Origin: an uncultured Collinsella sp.
GTDB lineage: Bacteria > Actinomycetota > Coriobacteriia > Coriobacteriales > Coriobacteriaceae
Assembly (NCBI GenBank): GCA_900556515.1
Contig: USPH01000002.1
Span: 1-21,181 of the forward strand
Reading direction: 5' to 3'
DNA: 21,181 nt
The notes beneath the pieces are model-generated. The model was not told the DNA's origin. It worked only from the letters and a program-made list of their open reading frames with translations, and ran no database searches. Position 1 is the stretch's first letter. Each line of letters starts with the position of its first letter. Below, piece after piece: positions 7,760-15,270 of this stretch. Made by a program: the position numbers and the translations under genes.

Positions 7760-8099
7760 GGTGGCGTCCTCCTTGTCTGTCGGTGACATCACGGCGCCGC
7801 GGGTTGTTGGAGCGTTGATTGTTTGGCGGCGGATGTCTTTGTGTGCTGTGCGGCGATACCTCCGTTCATCGCTTGCGGCCGTTGCGCGACCGTGCCCCAA
7901 CGGGTTCCTTATTTATAGATATGCCCCAGCTTGTGCTGCCCGGGAGTCTCGAAAGGTGGGCCATGTGTCCCATGTTTGGGGCACTGGGCGCATGGGACGG
8001 CACGGCTCGACATCGGCTTTTCCATGTTGCGCAACAGCGCCCTGGGTGGGGGCGTATAGACTTGGCTGTGACAAAAGCTAAACCACGAAAGGTCGAACG
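7760..8099. other. Divergent promoter region
   Basis: 340 bases between the second lipoprotein gene (minus) and the zinc-ribbon membrane protein gene (plus). Minus-strand promoter candidates lie in the AT-rich stretch around 7911-7925 (TATCTATAAAT), implying a leader of roughly 150 bases. On the plus strand TATAGA (8055-8060) is a plausible -10 for the next gene. The second 19-bp repeat (7955-7973) sits between the two and could serve either direction. Confidence 0.45.
7955..7973. repeat. 19-bp repeat, copy 2 (divergent region)
   Basis: Exact second copy of GGTGGGCCATGTGTCCCAT (see 7000-7018), in the same orientation relative to the lipoprotein genes. It is 196 bases from the minus-strand start at 7759 and 127 bases from the plus-strand start at 8100. 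The sequence after the repeat on the minus strand is also partly similar between copies, so it may be a remnant of the duplication or a conserved operator. Confidence 0.55.
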
Positions 8100-8939
8100 A
8101 TGTTCTGTCAAAAATGCGGACAGCAAGTGCCTGATGGATCGACGTTTTGTACGCACTGTGGGGCCTCGCTTGCGGGTGGCTCTGCACCGGTATCTGCAGG
8201 CGCTGGTCCTTCCCCTGCCCCGGGCCTGACCCAGTCGATGCCGCCGGTCGCGCCCGCGCCTCAAAAGTCTAAGAGCAAAGCTCCGATTGTCATCGCGGTG
8301 GCGTGTGCCGCCGTGGTACTCCTTGGGGGTGGCACGGTGTTTGCGCTCACGATGCTTAACGGGTCCAAGAGCTCTGACACGCAAATCTCGGTGATCGATA
8401 CCGGGTCTTCGGACGAGAAAGATTCTTCTGCCAAGAAGAAGAGCGACAAGTCCAAGTCTAAGGAATCCTCGTCGTCCGATGACGAGGCCGTTCCAGAGAA
8501 CGAGTCGGCATACTACGGTTCGGCTGATTTGAACGATTACCTGACCGACGTGCATACGTACACGAACGACATGCATCCATATAGCATGTCGATTCCCAAT
8601 CGCTTTGAGATGGAAGATACTCCCAGCGGCAGTGGCGCCAGGTATGAGGATCCGGAGACGGGTTTTGTGATCAACCTGTCTGGCTACGTCAACGTTAACG
8701 ACGAAACTGCACACGAGATGTTTGTCGATGCGGACACCTCGGGCAAGGCCGACCTCTATACCGCAGAGGGTGACAACTGGTACGTGGTCTCGTGGCGCGA
8801 GGGCGACACGATTACGTACACAAAGACGATTGTCACGGACTCGACGGTCGCTACGGCGTCTCTGGAATACTCGACCGCAAATCGCGATATGGGGTCGAAG
8901 ATTATTGATAAGCTGCTGCCGACGTTTCAGGTGGACTAG
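8100..8939 (+). CDS. Zinc-ribbon single-pass membrane protein
   Basis: 279 residues. The N-terminus is a short zinc ribbon (C3-x2-C6, C17-x2-C20), followed by a Pro/Ala/Ser linker, one membrane segment (about 61-86), a long Ser/Lys/Asp-rich tether (about 88-135) and a C-terminal globular domain (about 138-279) with predicted beta strands. This is the common actinobacterial layout in which a cytoplasmic zinc ribbon is joined through the membrane to an external sensory or binding domain. Translation starts at ATG 8100 with an AAAGG upstream. It is divergent from the two lipoprotein genes, whose mature domains are of similar size and also unassigned, so a functional link is possible but unproven. 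Confidence 0.75.
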   Translation: MFCQKCGQQVPDGSTFCTHCGASLAGGSAPVSAGAGPSPAPGLTQSMPPVAPAPQKSKSKAPIVIAVACAAVVLLGGGTVFALTMLNGSKSSDTQISVIDTGSSDEKDSSAKKKSDKSKSKESSSSDDEAVPENESAYYGSADLNDYLTDVHTYTNDMHPYSMSIPNRFEMEDTPSGSGARYEDPETGFVINLSGYVNVNDETAHEMFVDADTSGKADLYTAEGDNWYVVSWREGDTITYTKTIVTDSTVATASLEYSTANRDMGSKIIDKLLPTFQVD

Positions 8940-8987
8940 GCATCCGCGCCTATAGCCGGCAATCGGAAACGCCGATAGCCAGAGCTC

Positions 8988-9016
8988 CTGACAGCCTTTG
9001 TCTTATGGGCTAGACT
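8988..9016 (+). promoter_or_regulatory. Promoter of the folate operon leader
   Basis: CTGACA (8988-8993), a 17-base spacer and TAGACT (9011-9016) make a good housekeeping-type promoter on the plus strand. Expected transcription start is near 9023. It faces the terminator hairpin at 9036-9075 and then fchA. Confidence 0.55.
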
Positions 9017-9035
9017 GGCTTGGATGAGATCGATG

Positions 9036-9075
9036 AATGGGACAACCGCTTCCTGGCGTCGTTGTCCCATTTTTT
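9036..9075 (+). terminator. Terminator hairpin in the fchA leader
   Basis: An 11-bp perfect stem (9036-9046 with 9061-9071), a 14-base loop and six T (9070-9075). It may end the transcript of the zinc-ribbon membrane gene, whose stop is about 97 bases upstream. However, it lies downstream of the promoter at 8988-9016 and upstream of fchA, so it could also act as an attenuator. Confidence 0.85.
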
Positions 9076-9124
9076 ATTATGCGTGCGGCCCGTGGTGGCC
9101 GGCGCGGTGGGCAGAGGTGTTTCG

Positions 9125-9757
9125 ATGAGCCAAGAGATGATGGATAAAACCTGTCGCGGTTTTGCCGAGGCGTTGGCTGCACGCGAGCCGGTTCCCGGCG
9201 GCGGTAGCGCGAGCGCGTTTGTGGGAGCACTGGGTGCCTCGCTGTGCGGGATGGTTGCTCGCTATGGCGCGACGAACCCCGCGCTTGCCGATCGCGCGGA
9301 CGATCTGACGCACGCGTTTGCCCAGGCAGACGAGCTGGCTCAGGAGCTTGTGGGTCTGGTCGCCGAGGACGTTCGTGCGTACGGCCAGGTGTCTGCGGCA
9401 TACGGTATTCCGCGCGATGATCCGGCTCGACCGGCTGCGATTCAGGATGCGCTGCACGTGGCAGCCATGCCGCCGTACCGCATTATGGATGCGTGCGGGC
9501 GTGCGCTGGCGCTGCTCGAGGACATGGCGGACAAGGGCTCCCGACAGCTGCTGTCCGACGTGGCATGCGGCGCCGTGTTCTGCCGCGCCGCTATGCAGGG
9601 CGCGAGCTTGACGCTCTTTGCGAACACCACGTCTATGAAGGACCGTGCCCGCGCCGAGGAGCTCGAGGCGGCGTGCGATGAACTGCTGGATACGTGGCTG
9701 CCGCGCGCCGATGCTCTGGCGCGCCGCGCCGCCGACGCCGCCAGGAAGAGGGGATAG
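9125..9757 (+). CDS. fchA: Cyclodeaminase/cyclohydrolase family protein (methenyl-THF cyclohydrolase-like)
   Basis: 210 residues of the FTCD C-terminal-like family, which includes formimino-tetrahydrofolate cyclodeaminase and the methenyl-tetrahydrofolate cyclohydrolase FchA of clostridia. The signature P-V-P-G-G-G-S-A-S-A lies at about 22-31, and the rest is all-helical as in the family. The start is ATG 9125 (AGAGG upstream); a longer in-frame reading from TTG 9020 would run through the terminator hairpin. The stop is 2 bases from the folD start, so the two are co-transcribed. With no histidine-degradation gene beside it and folD directly after it, cyclohydrolase of 5,10-methenyl-THF to 10-formyl-THF is the more likely role; cyclodeaminase is the alternative. 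Confidence 0.85.
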   Translation: MSQEMMDKTCRGFAEALAAREPVPGGGSASAFVGALGASLCGMVARYGATNPALADRADDLTHAFAQADELAQELVGLVAEDVRAYGQVSAAYGIPRDDPARPAAIQDALHVAAMPPYRIMDACGRALALLEDMADKGSRQLLSDVACGAVFCRAAMQGASLTLFANTTSMKDRARAEELEAACDELLDTWLPRADALARRAADAARKRG

Positions 9758-9759
9758 CC

Positions 9760-10614
9760 ATGGCAGAGCTGTTGAAGGGTGCTCCCGTCGCCCGCGCGTT
9801 GACTGAGGAGCTTGCCGCGCGTTGTGCTGTTCTGCGCAAGCGCGGCGTTGTTCCGACGCTGGTCATCGTTCGTGTGGGCGAGCGCGAGGACGATCTATCC
9901 TACGAGCGCGGTGCCCTCAAGCGCTGCGAGAAGGTTGGCATTGAGGCTCGCCGCGTATTGCTTCCCTCCGATGTTTCGCAGGATGAGCTGCTGGCGGCTA
10001 TTGAGGGCATCAATGCCGATTCGACTGTTCACGGCTGTCTACTGTTTCGTCCGTTGCCCGCTGGGCTTGACGAGGATGCAGTTGCCGCGGCACTCGATCC
10101 TGCCAAGGATGTTGACTCCATGACGCCGGCCTCGCTGCTTACCACGCTTTCGGGGCGTGGCGAGGGTTTTGCCCCTTGCACGGCCGAGGCCGTGCTGGCG
10201 TTGCTGGACCATTACGGCGTTGAGCTGGATGGGGCCAAGGTCGCGGTCGTCGGTCGATCGCTGGTAATTGGCCGTCCCGTTGCCGCCATGCTTACGGCTC
10301 GCAATGCCACAGTGACGACGTGCCATACGCATACGCGCGACTTGGCTGCCGAGTGCCGTTCTGCCGACATTATTGTTGCCGCGGTTGGACGTGCGCGCAC
10401 GATTGGTGCGGATGCGGTTCGCGAGGGCCAGACGATCATCGATGTGGGCATCAACTGGGATGAGGCCGCCGGCAAGCTGGTCGGCGACGTCGATTTTGAT
10501 GCTGTGGAGCCGATCGTTAACGCCATCACGCCCGTGCCGGGCGGCGTGGGGGCTGTGACCACCGCGATTCTCGCCAAACACGTGATTGAGGCGGCGGAGT
10601 GCGCATCGAAATAG
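9760..10614 (+). CDS. folD: FolD-family methylene-THF dehydrogenase, cyclohydrolase site altered
   Basis: 284 residues, full length for the family. ATG 9760 follows a GGAAGAGGGG ribosome site inside the end of fchA. The NADP-binding domain is intact: V-V-G-R-S-x3-G-R-P, D-V-G-I-N and the C-terminal I-T-P-V-P-G-G-V-G. In the catalytic domain, Y48 of the Y-x3-K motif is kept but the lysine position (Lys54 in E. coli) is A52, with K54 two positions later. The Gln98 position reads F96 in C-L-L-F-R-P-L-P. D119 matches Asp121. This lysine is required for cyclohydrolase activity in characterised FolD/MTHFD enzymes, so this protein may only perform the dehydrogenase step, with FchA doing the other. 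The alignment is by eye but ungapped across Y48 to V59-G60. Confidence 0.9.
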   Translation: MAELLKGAPVARALTEELAARCAVLRKRGVVPTLVIVRVGEREDDLSYERGALKRCEKVGIEARRVLLPSDVSQDELLAAIEGINADSTVHGCLLFRPLPAGLDEDAVAAALDPAKDVDSMTPASLLTTLSGRGEGFAPCTAEAVLALLDHYGVELDGAKVAVVGRSLVIGRPVAAMLTARNATVTTCHTHTRDLAAECRSADIIVAAVGRARTIGADAVREGQTIIDVGINWDEAAGKLVGDVDFDAVEPIVNAITPVPGGVGAVTTAILAKHVIEAAECASK

Positions 10615-10651
10615 GCGTTTTAGGCTGTTTGAGGGGTTAGCCATATACCAC

Positions 10652-10880
10652 GTGGGCAAAAAACGCCAAATATGAGTACTGTTGCCAAGATGGTCACATA
10701 TGTTTTACGTCTTTTGGACTCCCTAACGATATTCATTCTCTTTGGTAGCCCATTTTATTGAACCTATGGGGAATAACGTTGTCTTGTTTTTGGACAATTG
10801 GGGATTTCCGGCACTCGTTATGAGGAAATTTGCTGCTACTAAATTGGTGACAGTACTCATATTTGGCATTTTTTGACCAC
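10652..10880. mobile_element. MITE-like element with 37-bp terminal inverted repeats
   Basis: The left end (10652-10688) and right end (10844-10880) are inverted repeats, with 33 of 37 positions identical by eye. The inside, about 155 bases, is clearly AT-rich against its GC-rich neighbours and holds no plausible gene. This fits a miniature inverted-repeat element. No clear target-site duplication is seen next to the ends. It fills most of the 364-base gap between folD and the dipeptidase gene. The alternative is a chromosomal regulatory palindrome; very long arms 155 bases apart make that less likely. Confidence 0.6.
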
Positions 10881-10978
10881 AGGGATCTCGAAGGGGCTCG
10901 AGGGGTCGCGGTTTCGCCCTTTTTGCGCCGAAGCGATACACTGTTGCCGTTTGATTTCTTCGCTCAAGGAGGATGCGC

Positions 10979-12502
10979 ATGCCGTGCACAACGATTTTGG
11001 TTGGTAAGAACGCGAGCTACGACGGGTCGACGCTGGTCGCCCGCAACGAGGACTCGTCCAACGGGGTGTTTGAGCCCAAGCGCATGCGCGTGGTGCATCC
11101 CGACGAGCAGCCGCGCGTCTACACGAGCGTCCTGAGCCATCTGACCGTTGAGCTGCCCGATAACCCCATGCGTTACACGAGCGTCCCCGACGTTGTCCCG
11201 GGCCACGGCATCTGGGCCGAGGCCGGATTCAACGAGCTCAACGTGGGCATGTCCGCAACCGAGACGCTCACCACCAACGAGCGCGTCCGCGGTGCCGACC
11301 CGCTCGTCGACTACGTGCCCGCCAAGGGCAACGAGGGCGAGGACGGCTATGTTCCGGCACAGCCCGGTGGTCTGGGCGAGGAGGACATGGTGACCCTGGT
11401 CTTGCCGTACGCCAAGTCCGCCCGCGACGGCGTGCGCATCTTGGGTGACCTGCTCGAGCGCTATGGCACCTACGAGAACAACGGCATCGCCTTTAGCGAC
11501 GTGGATGAGATCTGGTGGCTCGAGACCATTGGCGGCCACCACTGGATTGCCAAGCGCGTGCCCGATGACGCCTATGTGACCATGCCCAACCAGCTGGGTA
11601 TCGATAGCTTTGACCTGGACGACGCCGAGGGCGCCCAAGCCGACCACATGTGCTCCGCCGACCTGCGCTCCTGGATGGCCGAGTGGCATCTGGATTTGAC
11701 GCTGGGCGTCGAGGGCGACGGTCCCGCAACGGTCTTTAACCCTCGCGAGGCCTTTGGCTCGCACAGCGACAGCGACCACGTCTACAACACGCCGCGCGCC
11801 TGGTACATGCAGCGCTGCCTCAACCCCAGCGATGTGTGGGACGGTCCCGAGGCCGATTACACGCCCGAGAGCGACGACATCCCCTGGAGCCGCGTGCCCG
11901 AGCGCAAGGTGACCATCGAGGACATCAAGTACGTGCTTTCGAGCCACTACCAGGGCACGGAGTACGATTGCTACGGCAGCAAGGGAACGCCCGCCACACG
12001 TGGCGCCTATCGTCCCATCGGTATCAACCGCAACAGCCAGCTCGCCGTGCTGCAGCTGCGCCCCTATGCGCAGCCGGCGTATCGCGCCGTGCAGTGGATG
12101 GCGTTTGGCTCTAACTCGTTTAACGCGCTCGTGCCGCTGTACGCCAACGTCGAGACCATGCCCGAGTACTATGCCGACACGCAGGCCCGCGTGACGTCCG
12201 AGAATTTCTACTGGGCCAACCGCCTGATCGGTGCCTTGGCCGATGTTCGTTTCCATGAGTGCGGTCGTGCGGTCGAGGATTATCAGGAGAAGATCGGCGG
12301 CATGGGCCACAAGCAGATTCACGACGTTGACGCTGTCGTAGCCGCGCTGCCCGAGGCCGAGGTACCCGCCGAGCTCGCCCGCGCCAACGAGGAGTTTGCC
12401 GAGCGCGTGCGGGTGGAGACCGATGCCCTGCTGGGCAAGGTGCTCTACACCACGAGCTGTGCCATGAAGAATTCCTTCGCGATGAACGATAACGTAAGGT
12501 AA
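10979..12502 (+). CDS. pepD: C69-family dipeptidase
   Basis: 507 residues, typical of the C69 (formerly U34) dipeptidases. The N-terminal block C3-T-T-I-L-V-G-K-x-A-S-x-D-G-S-T with A-R-N-E-D-S matches Lactobacillus PepD; Cys3 is the N-terminal nucleophile exposed by processing, as in Ntn hydrolases. No signal peptide is present, so it acts in the cytoplasm on dipeptides. AAGGAGG at 10966-10972 sits 6 bases before ATG 10979; the in-frame ATG at 10973 touches the ribosome site and is less likely. A TACACT hexamer at 10937-10942 may be the -10. It is monocistronic, with a terminator downstream. Confidence 0.92.
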   Translation: MPCTTILVGKNASYDGSTLVARNEDSSNGVFEPKRMRVVHPDEQPRVYTSVLSHLTVELPDNPMRYTSVPDVVPGHGIWAEAGFNELNVGMSATETLTTNERVRGADPLVDYVPAKGNEGEDGYVPAQPGGLGEEDMVTLVLPYAKSARDGVRILGDLLERYGTYENNGIAFSDVDEIWWLETIGGHHWIAKRVPDDAYVTMPNQLGIDSFDLDDAEGAQADHMCSADLRSWMAEWHLDLTLGVEGDGPATVFNPREAFGSHSDSDHVYNTPRAWYMQRCLNPSDVWDGPEADYTPESDDIPWSRVPERKVTIEDIKYVLSSHYQGTEYDCYGSKGTPATRGAYRPIGINRNSQLAVLQLRPYAQPAYRAVQWMAFGSNSFNALVPLYANVETMPEYYADTQARVTSENFYWANRLIGALADVRFHECGRAVEDYQEKIGGMGHKQIHDVDAVVAALPEAEVPAELARANEEFAERVRVETDALLGKVLYTTSCAMKNSFAMNDNVR

Positions 12503-12520
12503 AGACGACCTTGCAACGAG

Positions 12521-12559
12521 CGAGCGGGGCAAACGCTGTCAAAGGCTTTGCCCCGCTCG
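12521..12559 (+). terminator. Terminator of the dipeptidase gene
   Basis: A perfect 13-bp stem (12521-12533 with 12547-12559) with a 13-base loop, 18 bases after the stop codon. The tail (ATTCCTATCTT) is only moderately T-rich. Confidence 0.75.
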
Positions 12560-12585
12560 ATTCCTATCTTGGCGGTAAAACGATT

Positions 12586-12615
12586 TTGTGTCGTTCGCCC
12601 AATCTTGGGTACAAG
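12586..12615 (+). promoter_or_regulatory. Possible promoter of the phasin-like/AarF operon
   Basis: TTGTGT (12586-12591), an 18-base spacer and TACAAG (12610-12615), 35 bases before the start codon. Both hexamers are only partial matches to the housekeeping consensus. Confidence 0.35.
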
Positions 12616-12650
12616 AAGGCCAATGCAATTGTTCATGATTGGAGTCAACC

Positions 12651-13067
12651 ATGGTTATGAAACTCGATCAGCTTGTTAACGGTGCCATCAACGTGGGCTT
12701 CGGTGCCGCCGCCGTTGCCGTCGAGGGCGGCAAGAAGGTTCTCGACGACCTCGGTACCAAGGGTGAGCAGGTCCGCAAGGATGCCGGCACCCCCGATATC
12801 GCCCGCAGTGTATCCGACATGTTCGAGCAGGCCGGCGGCACCATCTCCGACCTGACCGAGCGCCTGGGCATGCAGGGCGAGACCGCGGCACAGCGCGTGC
12901 TCGACGAGCTCATCCTTGCCCGGGTCCGCGTCATGACCGCCCCCGAGCGCACGGCCTTCCTGGCCCATGTGCGCGACATCGTCGATTCGGTCGAGGACAA
13001 CGTGACCTCGGTGCCCGTCGAGTCCGTTGAGCCCGACGATGCGAAGGATACCGAAGAGGCCGAGTAG
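12651..13067 (+). CDS. Phasin-like small helical protein
   Basis: 138 residues. ATG 12651 lies 6 bases after GGAG. Residues about 5-27 are a hydrophobic/amphipathic stretch rich in Gly, Ala and Val, and the motif G-G-K-K-V-L-D-D-L-G-T-K-G-E recalls phasin-like proteins (PhaF/PhaI type). The rest is helical with heptad-like spacing, and the C-terminus is acidic (D-D-A-K-D-T-E-E-A-E). Such proteins commonly precede AarF/UbiB genes, as here with 8 bases between them. A role as a membrane-associated or self-assembling helper of the kinase-like protein is inferred from the pairing only. Confidence 0.7.
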   Translation: MVMKLDQLVNGAINVGFGAAAVAVEGGKKVLDDLGTKGEQVRKDAGTPDIARSVSDMFEQAGGTISDLTERLGMQGETAAQRVLDELILARVRVMTAPERTAFLAHVRDIVDSVEDNVTSVPVESVEPDDAKDTEEAE

Positions 13068-13075
13068 CAGCGCAG

Positions 13076-14839
13076 ATGGCAGATTCCACCACCGATTACA
13101 ACAATCTAGATCCCTTGGGTGACGAGGCGGCGGTTGTCGATGAGGTCGATGCCGTCGTCTCGGGCGCTCGCAAGAAGCCGCGCGCTGTCGATATGGTCCC
13201 CGAGGAGCCCGACGCGATGGCGCCGGACGAGGAATACCAGCTCACGCCGGCGGGTCGCCGCGAGCGCATCGGACAGATTGTTCGCCTGGTCAAAAAGTAC
13301 CGCGTGTGGGATAACCTCACGCCGGTTCGTTTGCGCCGCCTGCTCGAGGAACTCGGCCCCATGTTCGTCAAGATGGGGCAGATTCTGGCCAACCGGTCCG
13401 AGATTCTGCCGCAACGCTTTTGCGACGAGCTGCGTCGTCTGCGCTCCGACGTGGAGCCGGTGCCGTATGAGGTGGTGCTCCGCTGTCTGGAAGAGGAATA
13501 CGGCCTGCGCCTGGGGGAGATGTTCGATGCGATCGACCCCAATCCGCTTGGTAGCGCATCGCTCGCACAGGTACATCGCGCTCGTCTGGTGACGGGCGAG
13601 GACGTGGCCGTCAAGGTTCAGCGCCCCGGTGCGCAGCAGGTTATGGCACAGGACATCGATATCATCCGCTCGGTGGTGCGTATCGTTTCCAAGTTCGTCA
13701 ACACCGATCAATTCGTTGACCTGCACGGCGTAGTCGAGGAGCTGTGGACCTCGTTTCGCGAGGAGACCAACTTTTTGGCCGAGGCCAAAAACCTCAACGA
13801 CTTCTACGAGTTCCATAAGAGCGTTCATGGCGTGACGTGCCCTAAATCCTATCTGGACCTGTGCACCGAGCACGTGGTGGTTATGGACTACGTCGACGGC
13901 ATTTCGATCGCCGATCCTGAACGCTTGGTGGTCGAGGGCTATGACTTGGAAAAGATCGGTGCCGCGATTGTCGAGGACTACTCGACGCAGGTGCTCGACG
14001 ACGGCTTTTTCCATGCCGACCCGCATGCGGGAAACATCATCCTCAAGGACGGTATTGTCTACTTTATCGACTTGGGTATGGTCGGACGTATGTCGAGCCA
14101 TGACCGCGGTATCGTCAAAGACATGATTTTCGCCGTGGCCGAGGGTGACGTGCCCAAGCTCAAGGATTCGCTCATGCGCTTTGCCGTGACGCGCGGCGAT
14201 TCGGCCGAGCTTGACCATTCGGCCTTTTTGTCCGACTTGGACTTTATCGTCGCCGACTTTGCGGGCCTTGACCTGAAGGATCTTGATATCGGCGAGTTTT
14301 TGACCTCGTTGTTAAACCTCGCGCGTAAGAATGATGTTGAGCTGCCGAGCGTGGTAACGATGTTCGCGCGCGGCATGGTGACGCTCGAGGGTTTGCTGAC
14401 CGAGTATATGCCCAACGTCAACATGATCCAGATTATCCAGACGCACATCAAAAACGAGAAGAGCGCCTATGCGCGCGCGCGTGATATGGGACGCGATCTT
14501 GCCGCGAGCAGCTATCGCGCGGCAAAAGGCTCGCTTGAGGCAGCCGAGTATCTGGGCTTGGCTTCGCGCATGCTCACGCGCGGCCAGCTTAAGGTGAACA
14601 CGCAGATCATGAGCAGCGATAAGGCGCTGCGACAGCTAGGTGGGATTATCGACCGCATGTCGATGGCTATCGTTATCGCCGGTCTGTTTATCGGTTCGTC
14701 GGTGGTGTACTATGCACGCATCGAGCCGGTTGTGTTTGGTATCCCAGTCATTGGCTTTATGGGCTACGTGAGCGCGCTGGTGCTGGCGCTTATGCTGGGT
14801 CGCAATATCTGGCTCAACAGCCACGGCGGCAAGCACTAG
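13076..14839 (+). CDS. AarF/ABC1/UbiB kinase-like membrane protein
   Basis: 587 residues of the atypical kinase family. In order: a charged N-terminal extension (1-60), the family motif K99-M-G-Q with L-A-N-R-x-E-I-L-P, the Ala-rich nucleotide loop G-S-A-S-L-A-Q-V (159-166), lysine V-A-V-K180-V-Q, catalytic loop H313-A-D-P-H-A-G-N, and D332-L-G in place of DFG. The C-terminus has two membrane segments (about 528-549 and 553-575). UbiB homologues bind ATP and support quinone or other isoprenoid-lipid biology. No quinone genes are visible here, so the substrate is unknown. Its ribosome site is weak; it probably depends on translation of the phasin-like gene 8 bases upstream. Confidence 0.9.
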   Translation: MADSTTDYNNLDPLGDEAAVVDEVDAVVSGARKKPRAVDMVPEEPDAMAPDEEYQLTPAGRRERIGQIVRLVKKYRVWDNLTPVRLRRLLEELGPMFVKMGQILANRSEILPQRFCDELRRLRSDVEPVPYEVVLRCLEEEYGLRLGEMFDAIDPNPLGSASLAQVHRARLVTGEDVAVKVQRPGAQQVMAQDIDIIRSVVRIVSKFVNTDQFVDLHGVVEELWTSFREETNFLAEAKNLNDFYEFHKSVHGVTCPKSYLDLCTEHVVVMDYVDGISIADPERLVVEGYDLEKIGAAIVEDYSTQVLDDGFFHADPHAGNIILKDGIVYFIDLGMVGRMSSHDRGIVKDMIFAVAEGDVPKLKDSLMRFAVTRGDSAELDHSAFLSDLDFIVADFAGLDLKDLDIGEFLTSLLNLARKNDVELPSVVTMFARGMVTLEGLLTEYMPNVNMIQIIQTHIKNEKSAYARARDMGRDLAASSYRAAKGSLEAAEYLGLASRMLTRGQLKVNTQIMSSDKALRQLGGIIDRMSMAIVIAGLFIGSSVVYYARIEPVVFGIPVIGFMGYVSALVLALMLGRNIWLNSHGGKH

Positions 14840-14890
14840 AGGCTGTGACCGTCACCACATTCTCCTATCGCAAACAATAGCTTTTACCTT

Positions 14891-14918
14891 GGGCTTCGCC
14901 TGCGTGCGAGGCCCTTTT
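14891..14918 (+). terminator. Terminator of the AarF operon
   Basis: A 9-bp stem (14891-14899 with 14906-14914, one G-U pair) with a 6-base loop and four T. It separates the AarF operon from the riboswitch transcript. Confidence 0.8.
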
Positions 14919-14949
14919 GCGTGATAGCATATTGACGGTTTTAATCGAT

Positions 14950-15130
14950 GGCCTAGATGGTGGTGCGGAGACGCACGAATGCGCGGTTTTCCTGCGCGTT
15001 TGGGAGAATCGGGGTGCAAGTCCCCGGCTGTACCAGTAACCGTAATTCCTCTTGGCTCGGGATGTTCGCGTCGCAGATCGGACGGCGCGCCCGAGTCGGT
15101 AAGGTTAAGTCGGATCGCCTCCCATCTTGC
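14950..15130 (+). ncRNA. Cobalamin riboswitch
   Basis: The conserved core of cobalamin (B12) riboswitches is visible in order. There is a 5' arm with hairpins GTGCG/CGCAC (14962-14975) and a palindromic GCGC stem (about 14980-14998), then GGGAGAATC (15002-15010). The B12-box-like block GGTGCAAGTCC with GGCTG follows, then the ACCAGTAACCGTAA segment (to 15045). The 3' box A-A-G-T-C-G-G-A-T-C-G-C-C (about 15107-15119) comes last. GATGG (14956-14960) can close with CCATC (15122-15126) as the basal stem. The canonical 5' GGTGCC element is not clear. No T-run terminator follows, so control is probably of translation: CCTCC (15118-15122) can pair with GGAGG at 15171-15175. A TTGACG at 14932-14937 may be the -35. 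Confidence 0.87.
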
Positions 15131-15270
15131 ATGCGGCTGCGGCGTATGCCGCCGGTGTGCATAGGGCTCTGGAGGGAAGGGGGACCCCGATGGGGGAACT
15201 CGAGCGCAACATGCGCGATGACGTGGGGCAGCTTCAAGGCAACGCTCCAAGTACAGACAGTAGGAGACAA

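Noticed and set aside
9023..9124. Tetrahydrofolate riboswitch in the fchA leader
   Set aside because: The leader is only about 100 bases, and between the promoter and hairpin there is no room for the aptamer; none of the conserved THF motifs is seen.
9020..9124. N-terminal extension of fchA from TTG 9020
   Set aside because: It would translate through a strong intrinsic terminator, has no good ribosome site, and adds residues not found in the family.
10964..12532. 522-codon minus-strand frame opposite the dipeptidase gene
   Set aside because: The plus strand encodes a clear full-length C69 dipeptidase; the antisense product shows no family motif or ribosome site.
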